A DNA stretch of 64,000 nucleotides from CAYZED01 sp964477445 (GCA_964477445.1 CAYZED010000011.1:8572-72571); one strand, 5' to 3'; shown: positions 1 to 8,330, counted from the first letter of the stretch. Notes: generated from the sequence alone by a model not told the origin. Program-made: numbers and translations.

Positions 1-32
1 TAGCGTAAAATGAATTGAAGGTGTGATTGATT

Positions 33-1076
33 ATGAAAAATGATTATTTGTTGAACAATATTGAGATGGATTGCCCTATTTGCAATAAAATTCACTCGAT
101 AGAAAAGAGAGAAAGACCCACCAAGGCTGTGATTAAGGATGAATCCGTTGAATATAGCGAGGTTTATTTTCGCTGCGAATTTGGTGATGAGGATGAGAAC
201 GAATTCGTTCCAGCGGGTTTGATGGACGAAAATTTATCTAAGTCACGTGATGCTTACCGACAGAAAAAAGGCTTGCTTACTTCAAGTGAGATTGCTAATA
301 TAAGAAGTTATTATGGCCTGTCGCAGAGTGATTTTTCGACATTACTTGGATGGGGAGAAGTAACAGTTACTAGGTATGAAAGTAAGGCGATTCAGGATGA
401 AACATATGACAACCTAATGAGGATGGTTTTTAGGAATCCCATGTTTGCTTTAGAGTGCATAGATAAACATAGAGAAAGATTCAGTTCTGAAAAATACTCT
501 AGAATACGAAAAAGCATTGTGAGTAAAGTTGAGGAGCGCGGGAACCTTTATTTGAAGAAACAAGAAATACTTAACCTATATATAAATTTTGGTGAAGAAA
601 CCGAATTTAACGGATTTAAGGTTTTGGATATTGAAAAAATAGCAAGTGTTATCGGGTATTTTTCACAATTTATTGATAATCTTTATAAAGTTAAATTGAT
701 GAAGTTACTTTGGTATGCTGATTCAGTCTTTTTTGGGAGGTACGGTAAATCAATAACCGGCTTAGTTTACAAGCATATGCCGCTAGGTGCACTGCCGATT
801 GCGTATGATGAAATAATAGCATTGCCAACGGTCAGGGTGGTAGAGGAATTAATTCATGATGATATTAGCTATAGAATCGTTCCGAATAATGAAGTGAATA
901 TATCAAATTTTTCGTTTGAGGAACTGAACGTGCTTGAGGTAGTTGCGTCAAAATTTAAAAACTATAATTCAAGAGAAATTATTGAGTATATGCATAAAGA
1001 AAAAGCATATATTGAAACGCTTCCAAATCAGGTGATTCCCTATGGATTGGCAAAAAATCTAAATGAACTGAAATAA
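33..1076 (+). CDS. Zinc-finger / XRE-HTH / Panacea (DUF4065, SocA-like) antitoxin-like regulator
   Basis: About 347 residues in three parts. An MqsA-like N-terminus carries CPIC near residue 14 and a later lone Cys. An XRE helix-turn-helix follows (SYYGLSQSDFSTLLGWGEVT, about residues 92-111). The C-terminal half, with KLMKLLWYADSVFFGRYGKS, matches the Panacea domain. Zn-finger/HTH/Panacea proteins are known as antitoxins or phage-region regulators, so a DNA-binding, toxin-neutralising role is inferred. ATG at 33 is preferred over TTG at 27 because GAAGGTG lies about nine bases upstream of it. The next gene on the same strand is a GNAT-like protein 88 bp downstream, past a 12-bp tandem repeat. 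Confidence 0.75.
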   Translation: MKNDYLLNNIEMDCPICNKIHSIEKRERPTKAVIKDESVEYSEVYFRCEFGDEDENEFVPAGLMDENLSKSRDAYRQKKGLLTSSEIANIRSYYGLSQSDFSTLLGWGEVTVTRYESKAIQDETYDNLMRMVFRNPMFALECIDKHRERFSSEKYSRIRKSIVSKVEERGNLYLKKQEILNLYINFGEETEFNGFKVLDIEKIASVIGYFSQFIDNLYKVKLMKLLWYADSVFFGRYGKSITGLVYKHMPLGALPIAYDEIIALPTVRVVEELIHDDISYRIVPNNEVNISNFSFEELNVLEVVASKFKNYNSREIIEYMHKEKAYIETLPNQVIPYGLAKNLNELK

Positions 1077-1083
1077 TTACTAC

Positions 1084-1135
1084 CTAGAAAACTACCCAGA
1101 AAACTACCCAGAAAACTACCCAGAAAACTACCCAG
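1084..1135. repeat. 12-bp tandem repeat, about 4.5 copies, intergenic
   Basis: The unit GAAAACTACCCA is repeated back to back just after the stop of the Panacea-type gene and before the GNAT-like gene. It is one of more than ten short tandem arrays in this window. No coding role is evident here. Confidence 0.9.
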
Positions 1136-1164
1136 ATAGAAGAAATAGCTACCCTGAAAAATGA

Positions 1165-1653
1165 ATGATTAGGTCTAGAAGGAGGGTATATAAATACTGC
1201 AAAGAAATTAATTCGGTTGATAACGTGAAGAAGATTGAACGACTAGACTTATCGGATAATCTTAAGTGGGAAGATTTTTTTCACGCCGTTAAAAAAAGTG
1301 TAAGTAATGATCGTTTTGCTATGAATAATCCAGGGTTGATAGCATTTTGGACGAGACTGGGCAAATCGGTTTACTACTTGGAAGAAAATGATGCTTATAT
1401 AATTGCAGATTTTAATGGAGAAAATTTGTTTATCAAACAAATAATCGCCGATCATAAAGTGTCACTAGATATTGTGATTAGCGCTTTTGGTAATGCAGTA
1501 AAAAATGTAGCACTTGGCTTTACACCTTATGAAGTAGCTGAATACAGCGCAGCTGAATTTAAACTAGATGATTGTACTTTATTTATTTTAGGCAAAGACT
1601 TAGAAATCATCGAGAATGAAAAACTGATGTTTCCGATTTTGTCGCATGCATAG
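1165..1653 (+). CDS. GNAT-like protein (C-terminal acetyltransferase-type domain), 162 aa
   Basis: The C-terminal half (IADFNGENLFIKQIIADH, then DDCTLFILGKDLE and KLMFPILSHA) resembles the second domain of clostridial two-domain GNAT-like proteins. I see no clear acetyl-CoA loop of the Q/RxxGxG/A type. The start is uncertain. ATG 1165 lacks a ribosome site, and the best one (AAGGAGGG, 1179-1186) lies inside the frame with no ATG just after it, so an internal start or a truncated N-terminus is possible. Lying downstream of an antitoxin-like gene, it could be a toxin partner, but this is only positional inference. Confidence 0.5.
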   Translation: MIRSRRRVYKYCKEINSVDNVKKIERLDLSDNLKWEDFFHAVKKSVSNDRFAMNNPGLIAFWTRLGKSVYYLEENDAYIIADFNGENLFIKQIIADHKVSLDIVISAFGNAVKNVALGFTPYEVAEYSAAEFKLDDCTLFILGKDLEIIENEKLMFPILSHA

Positions 1654-1699
1654 GAAATGATATTTGAGATTATGGAAGCGTCAAATAAAATGAAATACA

Positions 1700-1728
1700 T
1701 TGATAAAAACAAATAAAAAGCATATAAT
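1700..1728 (+). promoter_or_regulatory. sigmaA promoter for the AbrB-PIN operon
   Basis: TTGATA (1700-1705), a 17-bp spacer, then a perfect TATAAT (1723-1728), 43 bp before the AbrB-type start codon. The spacing and hexamers are close to ideal. Confidence 0.8.
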
Positions 1729-1771
1729 ATGAGTAAGGAATACAATGAATTCATAGAAAGGAGCGGCTGCT

Positions 1772-2029
1772 ATGGAACTTGCAAAAATCACTACAAAAGG
1801 TCAGATAACAATTCCTATTCACATAAGAAAAAAGCTAAACCTGAAAGATGGTGATAAAGTAATTTTCTTTGAGGAAAATGGACGTGTGGTTATGGAAAAC
1901 TCAACAAAAGTGGCTCTTAGTGAAGTTAGAGAAGCTTTTAAAGGAGAGGCTGAAAGATTGGGGTTAAAAACAGAAGAAGATGTTATTGATTTGATAAAAC
2001 AATTTAGAAAAGAAGAGAAATCGCTATGA
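1772..2029 (+). CDS. AbrB/SpoVT-type antitoxin
   Basis: 85 residues with the swapped-hairpin AbrB signature near the N-terminus: MELAKITTKGQITIPIHIRK, then LNLKDGDKVIFFEENG. This fold binds operator DNA as a dimer, and in toxin-antitoxin pairs it neutralises a PIN toxin and represses its own operon. GAAAGGAG precedes the ATG. The stop overlaps the start of the PIN gene as ATGA, so the two are translationally coupled in the usual antitoxin-first order. The C-terminal helical tail (about residues 45-85) is the likely toxin-binding part. Confidence 0.88.
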   Translation: MELAKITTKGQITIPIHIRKKLNLKDGDKVIFFEENGRVVMENSTKVALSEVREAFKGEAERLGLKTEEDVIDLIKQFRKEEKSL

Positions 2030-2424
2030 GAATAATGATTGACACTAATATTCTAATTTCGGCAATATTATTTCGTAGCGAAAGCCTTAGTCGATTGATT
2101 GAAAAGGTGGCAGAAGAATATACACTTGTTCTTTCGACATACGTTGTTGATGAGCTAAAATCAGTTGTTGAGAGAAAATTTCCGACTAAAGTAAAAGCAA
2201 TAGAGAAATTTCTCACAGCATTGTCTTATGAATTGGAATACTCGCCAGAAAATTATGATGGTGATCCATTATTTGAGATAAGGGATGAAAAGGACTATAT
2301 GGTATTGTACACAGCTATAATAGCTGATGTAGATATTCTAATTACTGGTGATAAAGACTTTGAAAATATTGAAATAGAGCGTCCAGAGATACTAAAACCA
2401 AACGAGTTTCTTGAGAAATATTGA
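2026..2424 (+). CDS. PIN-domain toxin (ribonuclease)
   Basis: 132 residues. It opens with MIDTNILISAILF, whose Asp is the first metal-binding acid of PIN nucleases, and ends with DVDILITGDKDF, the typical C-terminal acidic cluster. The mid-protein Glu in VDELKSVVERK is the usual third acid. PIN toxins cleave RNA with Mg2+ or Mn2+. The overlap with the AbrB-type gene and the shared promoter at 1700 make this a complete type II pair. Length is normal and all acidic residues are kept, so it is probably active. Confidence 0.88.
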   Translation: MRIMIDTNILISAILFRSESLSRLIEKVAEEYTLVLSTYVVDELKSVVERKFPTKVKAIEKFLTALSYELEYSPENYDGDPLFEIRDEKDYMVLYTAIIADVDILITGDKDFENIEIERPEILKPNEFLEKY

Positions 2425-2438
2425 CAAAAATAATGTAT

Positions 2439-2480
2439 GCCCGGTATTAACTTATTGATAAGATGATACCGGGCGTTTTC
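2439..2480. terminator. Bidirectional terminator between PIN gene and HAAS-domain gene
   Basis: GCCCGGTAT (2439-2447) pairs with ATACCGGGC (2466-2474), followed by GTTTTCC. It lies between two convergent genes. The reverse strand has ATTATTTTT after the stem, so it can serve both. Confidence 0.8.
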
Positions 2481-3491
2481 CTATCTCTTCACTAATCTAA
2501 ACACGTTTATCCCTGTAAACACCACTATCACCGTCATTACTACAGCCACTGATGCCTTAATACCTGTCAAAACTAGAGGATATAAAGCTTTGAGACTTTC
2601 TGAGAAATTTGCTTGTGTAAAGCCTAACAAACTTTTGTCATAAATAAGCGCACCGATTGCGATAACTGAAGCTATAGAAAGTACGATATTGACTATGTCC
2701 GAAGCGAAAGTGTTTCTTCCCTTCAGAAGTATTACTAACTTGTTAACTAACGATGAAACCAGTAGAACATTCCAAAATGGCAGATAGAATGCTAAACTAC
2801 TAGGGTTAAAAAGCGGGATAGCAGACCAACTTTTAATATTATCTTGCATAAAATAAATGTTTAATTTATCAGGCTGTATATTTAATAAAAACAAGAAAAC
2901 TATACATGCGACCATATCAACTATTATGCTACTATACTTTATCGTTTCTCTTGATGTAGGGACCGGTGGAAGTTTTTTTGGATCAAAATCTTTTTCCTTA
3001 TTTGGGTCAAAATTATCTGGAACTTTTCTATCGATAAGATAAAAGATAATAGTGACGATTCCGATAGAACTAACTATGCTGCTTAGTAAACCTGCGATCA
3101 GATTTGAAATTGGTTCAACTAAATCTTTCGTTGATTCTGAAAGAAAAAAGCCCATACAAAACGATACGGTGGTTATAATAACCATAACAGTAATAACAAT
3201 TCTTAGAACTAATTTATAAGTTTCATAGTATCGAGGGCCGATTAGGTAATTATTCGTGGTATATTCCGCTGCAACACATTTTGGGCATCCGAAATCTTTA
3301 ATTATTCCAGTCATTATGTCCTCATCTGATTCGTAGAAGTTACATTCTTTGTTGTCGTTTTTTTCACAAAAAGATTTTTCTCGTTCAAAAGTATCCATTA
3401 ATGAGGACTCTAGTTCCTTTAGGATATCATCTCTTTGTTTTTCTGGAAGCTGTCTTCCGATTTCATATAAATATCTTTTTAAAATTTCCAT
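2481..3491 (-). CDS. HAAS (DUF1700-like) domain membrane protein
   Basis: The N-terminus MEILKRYLYEIGRQLPEKQR followed by an acidic helical stretch is the HAAS signalling domain that typically accompanies PadR regulators. About five hydrophobic segments follow (from near residues 95, 125, 185, 230 and 270), so it is an integral membrane protein. ATG at 3491 is preferred: GAGGAG abuts the earlier ATG at 3500 but is nine bases from this one. It lies downstream of padR on the same strand, probably in one operon, and probably senses or remodels the envelope. The precise role is unknown. Confidence 0.75.
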   Translation of the reverse strand: MEILKRYLYEIGRQLPEKQRDDILKELESSLMDTFEREKSFCEKNDNKECNFYESDEDIMTGIIKDFGCPKCVAAEYTTNNYLIGPRYYETYKLVLRIVITVMVIITTVSFCMGFFLSESTKDLVEPISNLIAGLLSSIVSSIGIVTIIFYLIDRKVPDNFDPNKEKDFDPKKLPPVPTSRETIKYSSIIVDMVACIVFLFLLNIQPDKLNIYFMQDNIKSWSAIPLFNPSSLAFYLPFWNVLLVSSLVNKLVILLKGRNTFASDIVNIVLSIASVIAIGALIYDKSLLGFTQANFSESLKALYPLVLTGIKASVAVVMTVIVVFTGINVFRLVKR

Positions 3492-3512
3492 TTTGTACAT
3501 CTCCTCGTATTT

Positions 3513-3576
3513 ATTTGGTCACGGTTCATTTATTCAATCATTATATTCATTTGGTCACGGTTCATTCGTTCAATCA
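3513..3576. repeat. 28-bp direct repeat, two copies
   Basis: Two near-identical copies (3513-3540 and 3549-3576) starting ATTTGGTCACGGTTCATT lie between the padR stop and the HAAS gene start. They differ at about two positions. The period of 36 bp keeps both copies on the same helix face region, but no protein site is recognised. Confidence 0.85.
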
Positions 3577-3924
3577 CTATAAAAAATTCTTCATATTGTT
3601 AATTAAATTGTCCCATTCCTCTTTGAGTTTCGTAAGTATTAACATTCCATTTTCATTTAAAACGTAGTATTTTCTAGGGCGGGGGTCATCGGTGTTCCAT
3701 GTGCTATCAAGCAAATTATTCTTTTCCAATCTACGCATAAGCGGGTATAGCGTTCCTTGATCGATGTTTAGTCCTTTATCATTTAAATCTTGAACCAGTG
3801 AATAACCATAGTGTGGCTTTTTAAGTTGGCTCAAAACCGCTAGCACTAAAGTGCCTTTTCTTAGTTCAAGCAAAACATTTTCGAGTACTTTTTCTTCCTC
3901 AAAAACTTCTTCGCGTTCTGGCAT
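3577..3924 (-). CDS. PadR-family transcriptional regulator
   Basis: 115 residues from ATG 3924, which has GGAGGG at good spacing. A longer frame from TTG 4026 would start only about seven bases after the predicted transcription start and is made of repeats, so it is rejected. The winged-helix core is plain: LRKGTLVLAVLSQLKKPHYG, GTLYPLMRRLEKNNLL, then PRPRKYYVLNENG. PadR proteins repress adjacent transport or envelope genes and often themselves. The HAAS protein gene follows in the same direction, and a dyad lies in the promoter spacer. Confidence 0.88.
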   Translation of the reverse strand: MPEREEVFEEEKVLENVLLELRKGTLVLAVLSQLKKPHYGYSLVQDLNDKGLNIDQGTLYPLMRRLEKNNLLDSTWNTDDPRPRKYYVLNENGMLILTKLKEEWDNLINNMKNFL

Positions 3925-3944
3925 AAGTTTCCCTCCTTTCGAGA

Positions 3945-4003
3945 GTGTTTTGATTTCATATCGAGAGTATTTGATTTCATATCGAGAGAATTTTGATTTC
4001 ATA
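3945..4003. repeat. About 22-bp tandem repeat, three copies, in padR leader
   Basis: Three imperfect copies of a unit containing TTTGATTTCATATCGAGAG lie between the padR promoter and its ribosome site, so they are part of the untranslated leader. In frame they would encode SRYEIK repeats in the rejected longer padR reading. Confidence 0.8.
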
Positions 4004-4039
4004 TTTTGTCCTAAAGTTTTGTTCAAATCTTATATTTAT

Positions 4040-4069
4040 ATAATACTGTATGGCGTACACTATTGTCAA
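4040..4069 (-). promoter_or_regulatory. padR promoter with overlapping operator-like dyad
   Basis: On the reverse strand, TTGACA (4069-4064), an 18-bp spacer and TATTAT (4045-4040). The spacer holds ATACTGTA-TGGCG-TACACTAT (4043-4063), an 8-5-8 dyad with one mismatch. PadR operators have this spacing and place, so autorepression is inferred. Confidence 0.65.
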
Positions 4070-4117
4070 TATATAAATATTAAAAAATAAAAAATATATT
4101 TCACTGCGCATTTTAGT

Positions 4118-4174
4118 TCTTTTGCCCTGTGCTTATGCGTCCTTTTGCCCTGTGCTTATGCGTCCTTTTGCCCC
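4118..4174. repeat. 23-bp tandem repeat upstream of helicase promoter
   Basis: Two full copies and one partial copy of a unit containing TTTTGCCCTGTGCTTATGCG lie just upstream of the helicase -35 box. The unit is not a multiple of three and lies outside any gene. Together with padR's promoter, this and the two following sites fill the non-coding stretch 3925-4341. Confidence 0.85.
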
Positions 4175-4176
4175 TA

Positions 4177-4205
4177 TTTACAAATCGCGCGTTCCGTATT
4201 ATAAT
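4177..4205 (+). promoter_or_regulatory. sigmaA promoter of the DEAD-box helicase gene
   Basis: TTTACA (4177-4182), a 17-bp spacer and a perfect TATAAT (4200-4205). The implied transcript has a leader of about 130 bases before the ATG at 4342, long as in cold-shock helicase genes. Confidence 0.7.
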
Positions 4206-4251
4206 GATATTTGCGTTTAGTTTAGTTTTAATAGAATAAAATCTCTAAAAC

Positions 4252-4277
4252 AAGGGGCTTAAATAATTAGCCCTTTT
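4252..4277 (+). promoter_or_regulatory. Leader hairpin with U-tract (attenuator-like) before helicase
   Basis: AAGGGGCT pairs with AGCCCTTT (eight pairs, one G-U) around a nine-base loop and runs into TTTTCT. It lies in the leader between the promoter at 4177 and the start at 4342. It could be a weak intrinsic terminator or a cold-sensitive element. Confidence 0.4.
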
Positions 4278-4341
4278 CTATTGCGTAGATATATTAATTG
4301 TCAGAACTAATAAGTACAAATAAATTTCTTAAAGGAGAAAC

Positions 4342-6186
4342 ATGGAGAATCTAATTTTTACAGAACTTAACCTCTCGGAAGAGGTCCAAAAAGCTATAGG
4401 GGAAATGGGCTTTGAAGAAGCTACACCTATACAATCACAGTCGATACCATACATTATGGAAGGTCGCGACGTAATCGGTCAAGCACAGACTGGAACAGGA
4501 AAAACTTGTGCATTTGGAATACCTGCTATTGAAATGCTTGATCCAACTTTAGATGGAATTCAGGTGTTAGTGCTTTGTCCTACTAGAGAGCTGGCTATCC
4601 AGACCTCAGAGGAATTAAAAAGCGTAGCAAAGTATAAGGAAGGCGTTAAAATATTACCGGTTTATGGTGGTCAATCTATCGAAAGACAGATTACAGCTCT
4701 CAGAAACCGTCCTCAAATAATAATCGGAACGCCTGGAAGAATTATGGATCATATGAGAAGAAAGACTTTAAAGCTTTCTAACTTAAGAATGATCATACTC
4801 GATGAGGCTGACGAAATGTTGAACATGGGATTCAAAGAAGACATTGACATTATCCTCGAAAAAGTGCCAGAAGAAAAGCAAACAATATTCTTCTCGGCCA
4901 CTATGCCAAAATTGATATTAGACTTAACAAGCAAATATCAAAAAAATCCAATTCACGTAAAGACAGCTCATAAAGAGATGACTGTTACAGGAATCGAACA
5001 ATTTTATCTTGAATTAACAAACTCAGTTAAAGCAGAGGTATTAGCTAGATTAATCGATACAAACAGTTCTAAGCTTTCACTTGTTTTCTGTAATACTAAG
5101 AGAAAAGTTGACGAAGTTACGACTGGTCTTCAATCTAGAGGGTATTCAGCTGAGGCGCTTCATGGTGATATGAGACAGGAATCAAGAGATAAAGTTATGG
5201 GCAAATTCAGAAATGGAACACTTGACGTTCTAGTTGCGACAGATGTTGCTGCTAGAGGGATAGATGTCGATGACATTGAAGCAGTTTATAATTTTGATGT
5301 GCCAAATGATGAAGAATATTATGTTCATAGAATCGGACGAACTGGTAGAGCCGGACGAACTGGTAAGGCTTTTACTTTCGTTGTGGGTAGAGAAATATAC
5401 AAGCTTAAAGATATTCAAAGATATACTAAAGCAAAAATTTCTCTCATGAAACCTCCTACACTTCTTGATGTAGAAGAAAACAAAATGCAACAAATGCTTG
5501 AAGATATCAAAGGAAACGTTAAAAAAGGTCATTTCACAAAATTCGAAAAGTATATCGAAAAAATAATGGAAGATCTCAATGCCACTAATGAAGAAGATGA
5601 ATATGTTACTACTCTTGACATTGCATCAGCGCTCATAAAAATGATTGCAGATGAAAAATCTAGAGAATTAGTAACAGTTCCAGAACTTGATTCCGAAAAA
5701 CATGCAGGGAAAATGTCATATTTCAGCAGAGAAAATGACGGTAGAAATGATAGGAACTCTAGGAATGACAGATTCGGAAGAAATGATAGATCTGGCAGTA
5801 ATGATAGATTTGGCGGCAGAACACCTGAAAGAACTGGAGAAAGAGCCCCAGATCGTGCGGGAGAAAGAACCCCTGACCGTTTTGGAGAAAGAAAATCTTT
5901 CACAGATAAAAACTTCAAAGGTGGACCTGGCCGAAAAAGTCAAGAAGGAATGGCTAGATTGTTCTTAAACATTGGAAGAAGCAGTCAGATTGTTCCTGGT
6001 AATATTGTTGAAAGCATTACAGCTAACGCTGGAATTCCTGGAAAGAGAATCGGCGCGATTGATATTTATGACAAATTCACTTTCTTTGAAGTACCAGAAG
6101 AAGTTGCTGATGATGTAATCACAAAGATGAAAGAAGCAAAGATTAACGGTAGAAGAATAAATATAGAAAAATCAAATAAAAGGTAG
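4342..6186 (+). CDS. deaD: DEAD-box ATP-dependent RNA helicase with DbpA-type RNA-binding tail
   Basis: 614 residues. Helicase motifs are all present: AQTGTGKT (I, about residues 47-54), PTREL (Ia), DEAD (about 154-157), SAT, and the arginine-finger region HRIGRTGRAGRTG (about 331-343). A long charged low-complexity linker follows (about 460-535), rich in NDR, ERTGER and DRFGER units, then a DbpA-type RNA-binding domain to the end (ARLFLNIGRSSQIVPGNIVE). Such CsdA/DeaD helicases remodel rRNA and mRNA structure, especially in the cold. AAAGGAG precedes the ATG. The arginine-rich linker is one of several repeat-expanded regions in the window. The next gene begins 9 bp downstream. Confidence 0.93.
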   Translation: MENLIFTELNLSEEVQKAIGEMGFEEATPIQSQSIPYIMEGRDVIGQAQTGTGKTCAFGIPAIEMLDPTLDGIQVLVLCPTRELAIQTSEELKSVAKYKEGVKILPVYGGQSIERQITALRNRPQIIIGTPGRIMDHMRRKTLKLSNLRMIILDEADEMLNMGFKEDIDIILEKVPEEKQTIFFSATMPKLILDLTSKYQKNPIHVKTAHKEMTVTGIEQFYLELTNSVKAEVLARLIDTNSSKLSLVFCNTKRKVDEVTTGLQSRGYSAEALHGDMRQESRDKVMGKFRNGTLDVLVATDVAARGIDVDDIEAVYNFDVPNDEEYYVHRIGRTGRAGRTGKAFTFVVGREIYKLKDIQRYTKAKISLMKPPTLLDVEENKMQQMLEDIKGNVKKGHFTKFEKYIEKIMEDLNATNEEDEYVTTLDIASALIKMIADEKSRELVTVPELDSEKHAGKMSYFSRENDGRNDRNSRNDRFGRNDRSGSNDRFGGRTPERTGERAPDRAGERTPDRFGERKSFTDKNFKGGPGRKSQEGMARLFLNIGRSSQIVPGNIVESITANAGIPGKRIGAIDIYDKFTFFEVPEEVADDVITKMKEAKINGRRINIEKSNKR

Positions 6187-6195
6187 AGGTGAACC

Positions 6196-6984
6196 ATGAT
6201 AACCATCAATGATCTAAAAAATGAATCTAGATATACAAAACTAGATGAAATTAATCATGATAATATTGTTGATTTCGTGAAAAAATATCTTTTCCAGAGG
6301 GTAACTAATTTAACCATAATGTATAACAGCTTGACTGCGTTCATAGTTTTCATTGCGATAATAGCTGCTTTGCATTTTGAGATTAGTTTACCAAATGTTT
6401 TTATGGCTTTGTTGGCATCAATGGTTTCAATAGTAATATATATTCCCGTTCATGAATTTATTCATGGATATATGTATAAGCACTTTGGAGCTAAAGATGT
6501 CAGGTATCATGTTAATTTGAAGAAACTTGTTTTTAGCACAACTGCTCATGAATTTGTTATAGGCGGCAAGGAATTCTCTTTAGTTGCAGCAATGCCGTTT
6601 TTAGTACTTACCGTTGTTAGTATATTCTTTTTTATTCTTGGCGGTGTTTATACTGTTTATGGATGTTTTCTTTTTGTCATGAATTTATTAGTTAGCGGTG
6701 GCGATTTTGCATTGATTAACTATATATTTTTGAGAAGAAAAATTAGAATATTTACTTATGATGATGATTTGAACAAAATCACTTATTTTTACAAAGTAGG
6801 CGTCGACGAGGAAAAATCAAAAGACGAAAAAGAAGACGAAAGAGAAGCAATTGATTTGGTGGCTGAGTTGAGATCCATAGCTTATGGAACTTCTGTGAAG
6901 CCAAAGGAACCAGTTGAACAAGTTGAAACTGAGAAGGCTGCTAAGGCAGAGGAAACAGCTGAAACTGAAGCAGAAGCAAGATAA
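6196..6984 (+). CDS. DUF3267-type membrane zincin (putative metalloprotease)
   Basis: 262 residues with four to five membrane segments. A helix near residues 84-106 carries HEFIH, an HExxH zinc-binding motif (VPVHEFIHGY-like context), as in the DUF3267 family of putative zincins. A second cluster, TTAHEFVIGGKE, follows about 33 residues later and may supply further ligands. The C-terminus is a charged tail rich in Glu and Lys ending in ETAETEAEAR. It starts nine bases after the helicase stop with AGAGGTG, so it is probably co-transcribed with it. Substrate unknown. Confidence 0.7.
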   Translation: MITINDLKNESRYTKLDEINHDNIVDFVKKYLFQRVTNLTIMYNSLTAFIVFIAIIAALHFEISLPNVFMALLASMVSIVIYIPVHEFIHGYMYKHFGAKDVRYHVNLKKLVFSTTAHEFVIGGKEFSLVAAMPFLVLTVVSIFFFILGGVYTVYGCFLFVMNLLVSGGDFALINYIFLRRKIRIFTYDDDLNKITYFYKVGVDEEKSKDEKEDEREAIDLVAELRSIAYGTSVKPKEPVEQVETEKAAKAEETAETEAEAR

Positions 6985-6996
6985 CAATAAAAATTG

Positions 6997-7045
6997 AAAA
7001 ACCGTAGACTAATGATGTTTTCATTAGTCTACGGTTTTTTTTCAT
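6997..7045. terminator. Strong bidirectional terminator
   Basis: A long stem (AAAACCGTAGACTAATGA with TCATTAGTCTACGGTTTT) around a short TGTTT loop, followed by a T run. A-rich sequence before the stem lets it also end transcripts of murA on the other strand. Confidence 0.9.
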
Positions 7046-7079
7046 TTATTTAGTATATAAAGTGCGAAGCGCTTTCGCT

Positions 7080-8330
7080 CTACCCTCGTCTAATTTTTGC
7101 ACCAAGCCGCGAAAGCTTCTCTTCTAATTTTTCATAGCCTCGTTCAATATATCCTATGTTTTCGATGGTAGTTTCGCCATCCGCCACTAAACCTGCTACA
7201 ACTAATGCGGCGCCAGCGCGAAGGTCGTGAACAAACACAGGAGCACCTGACAACTCATCAACACCCTCGATGACCGCGACTTGACCTTCAATATTTATTA
7301 TTGCACCCATTCTTTGTAGCTCATTCAAATACTTAAATCTTGATTCAAATATATTTTCTGTAACTAAAGATGTACCTTTTGAGATTGAAAGAAGTACACT
7401 CATAGGTTGTTGCATATCCGTTGGAAATCCAGGATAAGGCATAGTTTTTATATTTGTAGCTATTGTGCGTTTATCACAAATTACTCGAAGCGAGTCTTCG
7501 CCCTCTTCAATAGTCACACCAATTTCGTGAAGTTTCGCACTGACAGCTTCTAAGTGCGATGGGATAATATTTTTTATAGTAACATCTCCGCCTGTCGCAG
7601 CCGTGGCAATCATATATGTTCCAGCTTCCATTTGATCTGGAATTATTGTGTGTTCGCATGGGGAGAGGGATTTAACACCTTCGATTCGGATAGTGTCTGT
7701 CCCAGCACCAACAATTTTTGCACCCATAGCATTTAAAAAATTCGCAGCGTCAACTATATATGGTTCTTTGGCGGCGTTTTCAATAACTGTTTTTCCGTCA
7801 GCCATTGAAGCGGCTATCATTACGTTAATAGTGGCGCCTACACTTATTAAATCAAAATAAATTCGCGAGCCAGTGAGTTTTTCAGCTTTTACTTTTATTA
7901 TTCCGTGTTTCAGTTCAAAAGTGGCTCCCAGCGCCTCAAATCCTTTAATATGTAAATCAATCGGTCTTGCGCCTATTTCACATCCACCTGGATATGGGAT
8001 GATCGCTTCGCCAAATCTAGCCAATAGAGCTCCGAGAAAATAATATGAGGCTCTCATTTTGCTAACGATTGGAAGATCTAATTGGTGTGGGCGAATGTCA
8101 GTAGTATCTATTAAAATGCTATTATTTTCATCACGACTTATTTTTGCACCGAGGTATTCTAACATGGTAAGTACATATTTAACATCTGATATATCTGGGA
8201 TATTATTAAATATCGTTATTCCTTTTGCTAATATGGCGGCAGGGAGTATTGCCAATGCGCTATTTTTTGCGCCACTTATACTAACTTCACCGTTTAAACG
8301 GTTTCCACCTTCAATTATAATTTTATTCAC
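7080..8330 (-). CDS. murA: UDP-N-acetylglucosamine 1-carboxyvinyltransferase (MurA)
   Basis: 416 residues, the usual length. MurA transfers enolpyruvate from PEP to UDP-GlcNAc in the first committed step of peptidoglycan synthesis, in the cytoplasm. The start ISGAKNSALAILPAAIL holds the conserved Lys-Asn pair. PYPGGCEIGARPIDLH (about residues 111-126) carries the catalytic Cys that fosfomycin modifies, and it is a Cys here, so sensitivity is expected. The fold is complete to GYERGYEKLEEKLSRLGA-like sequence at the end. It is divergent from the tagA-type gene. Confidence 0.95.
   Translation of the reverse strand: MNKIIIEGGNRLNGEVSISGAKNSALAILPAAILAKGITIFNNIPDISDVKYVLTMLEYLGAKISRDENNSILIDTTDIRPHQLDLPIVSKMRASYYFLGALLARFGEAIIPYPGGCEIGARPIDLHIKGFEALGATFELKHGIIKVKAEKLTGSRIYFDLISVGATINVMIAASMADGKTVIENAAKEPYIVDAANFLNAMGAKIVGAGTDTIRIEGVKSLSPCEHTIIPDQMEAGTYMIATAATGGDVTIKNIIPSHLEAVSAKLHEIGVTIEEGEDSLRVICDKRTIATNIKTMPYPGFPTDMQQPMSVLLSISKGTSLVTENIFESRFKYLNELQRMGAIINIEGQVAVIEGVDELSGAPVFVHDLRAGAALVVAGLVADGETTIENIGYIERGYEKLEEKLSRLGAKIRRG

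Noticed and set aside
3925..4026. Longer PadR starting at TTG 4026
   Set aside because: The extra residues are repeat-encoded, begin almost at the transcription start, and ATG 3924 has a strong ribosome site.
4118..4174. 23-bp repeats as an origin-type iteron array
   Set aside because: Only two full copies, no DnaA boxes and no replication genes nearby; they are one of many short arrays here.
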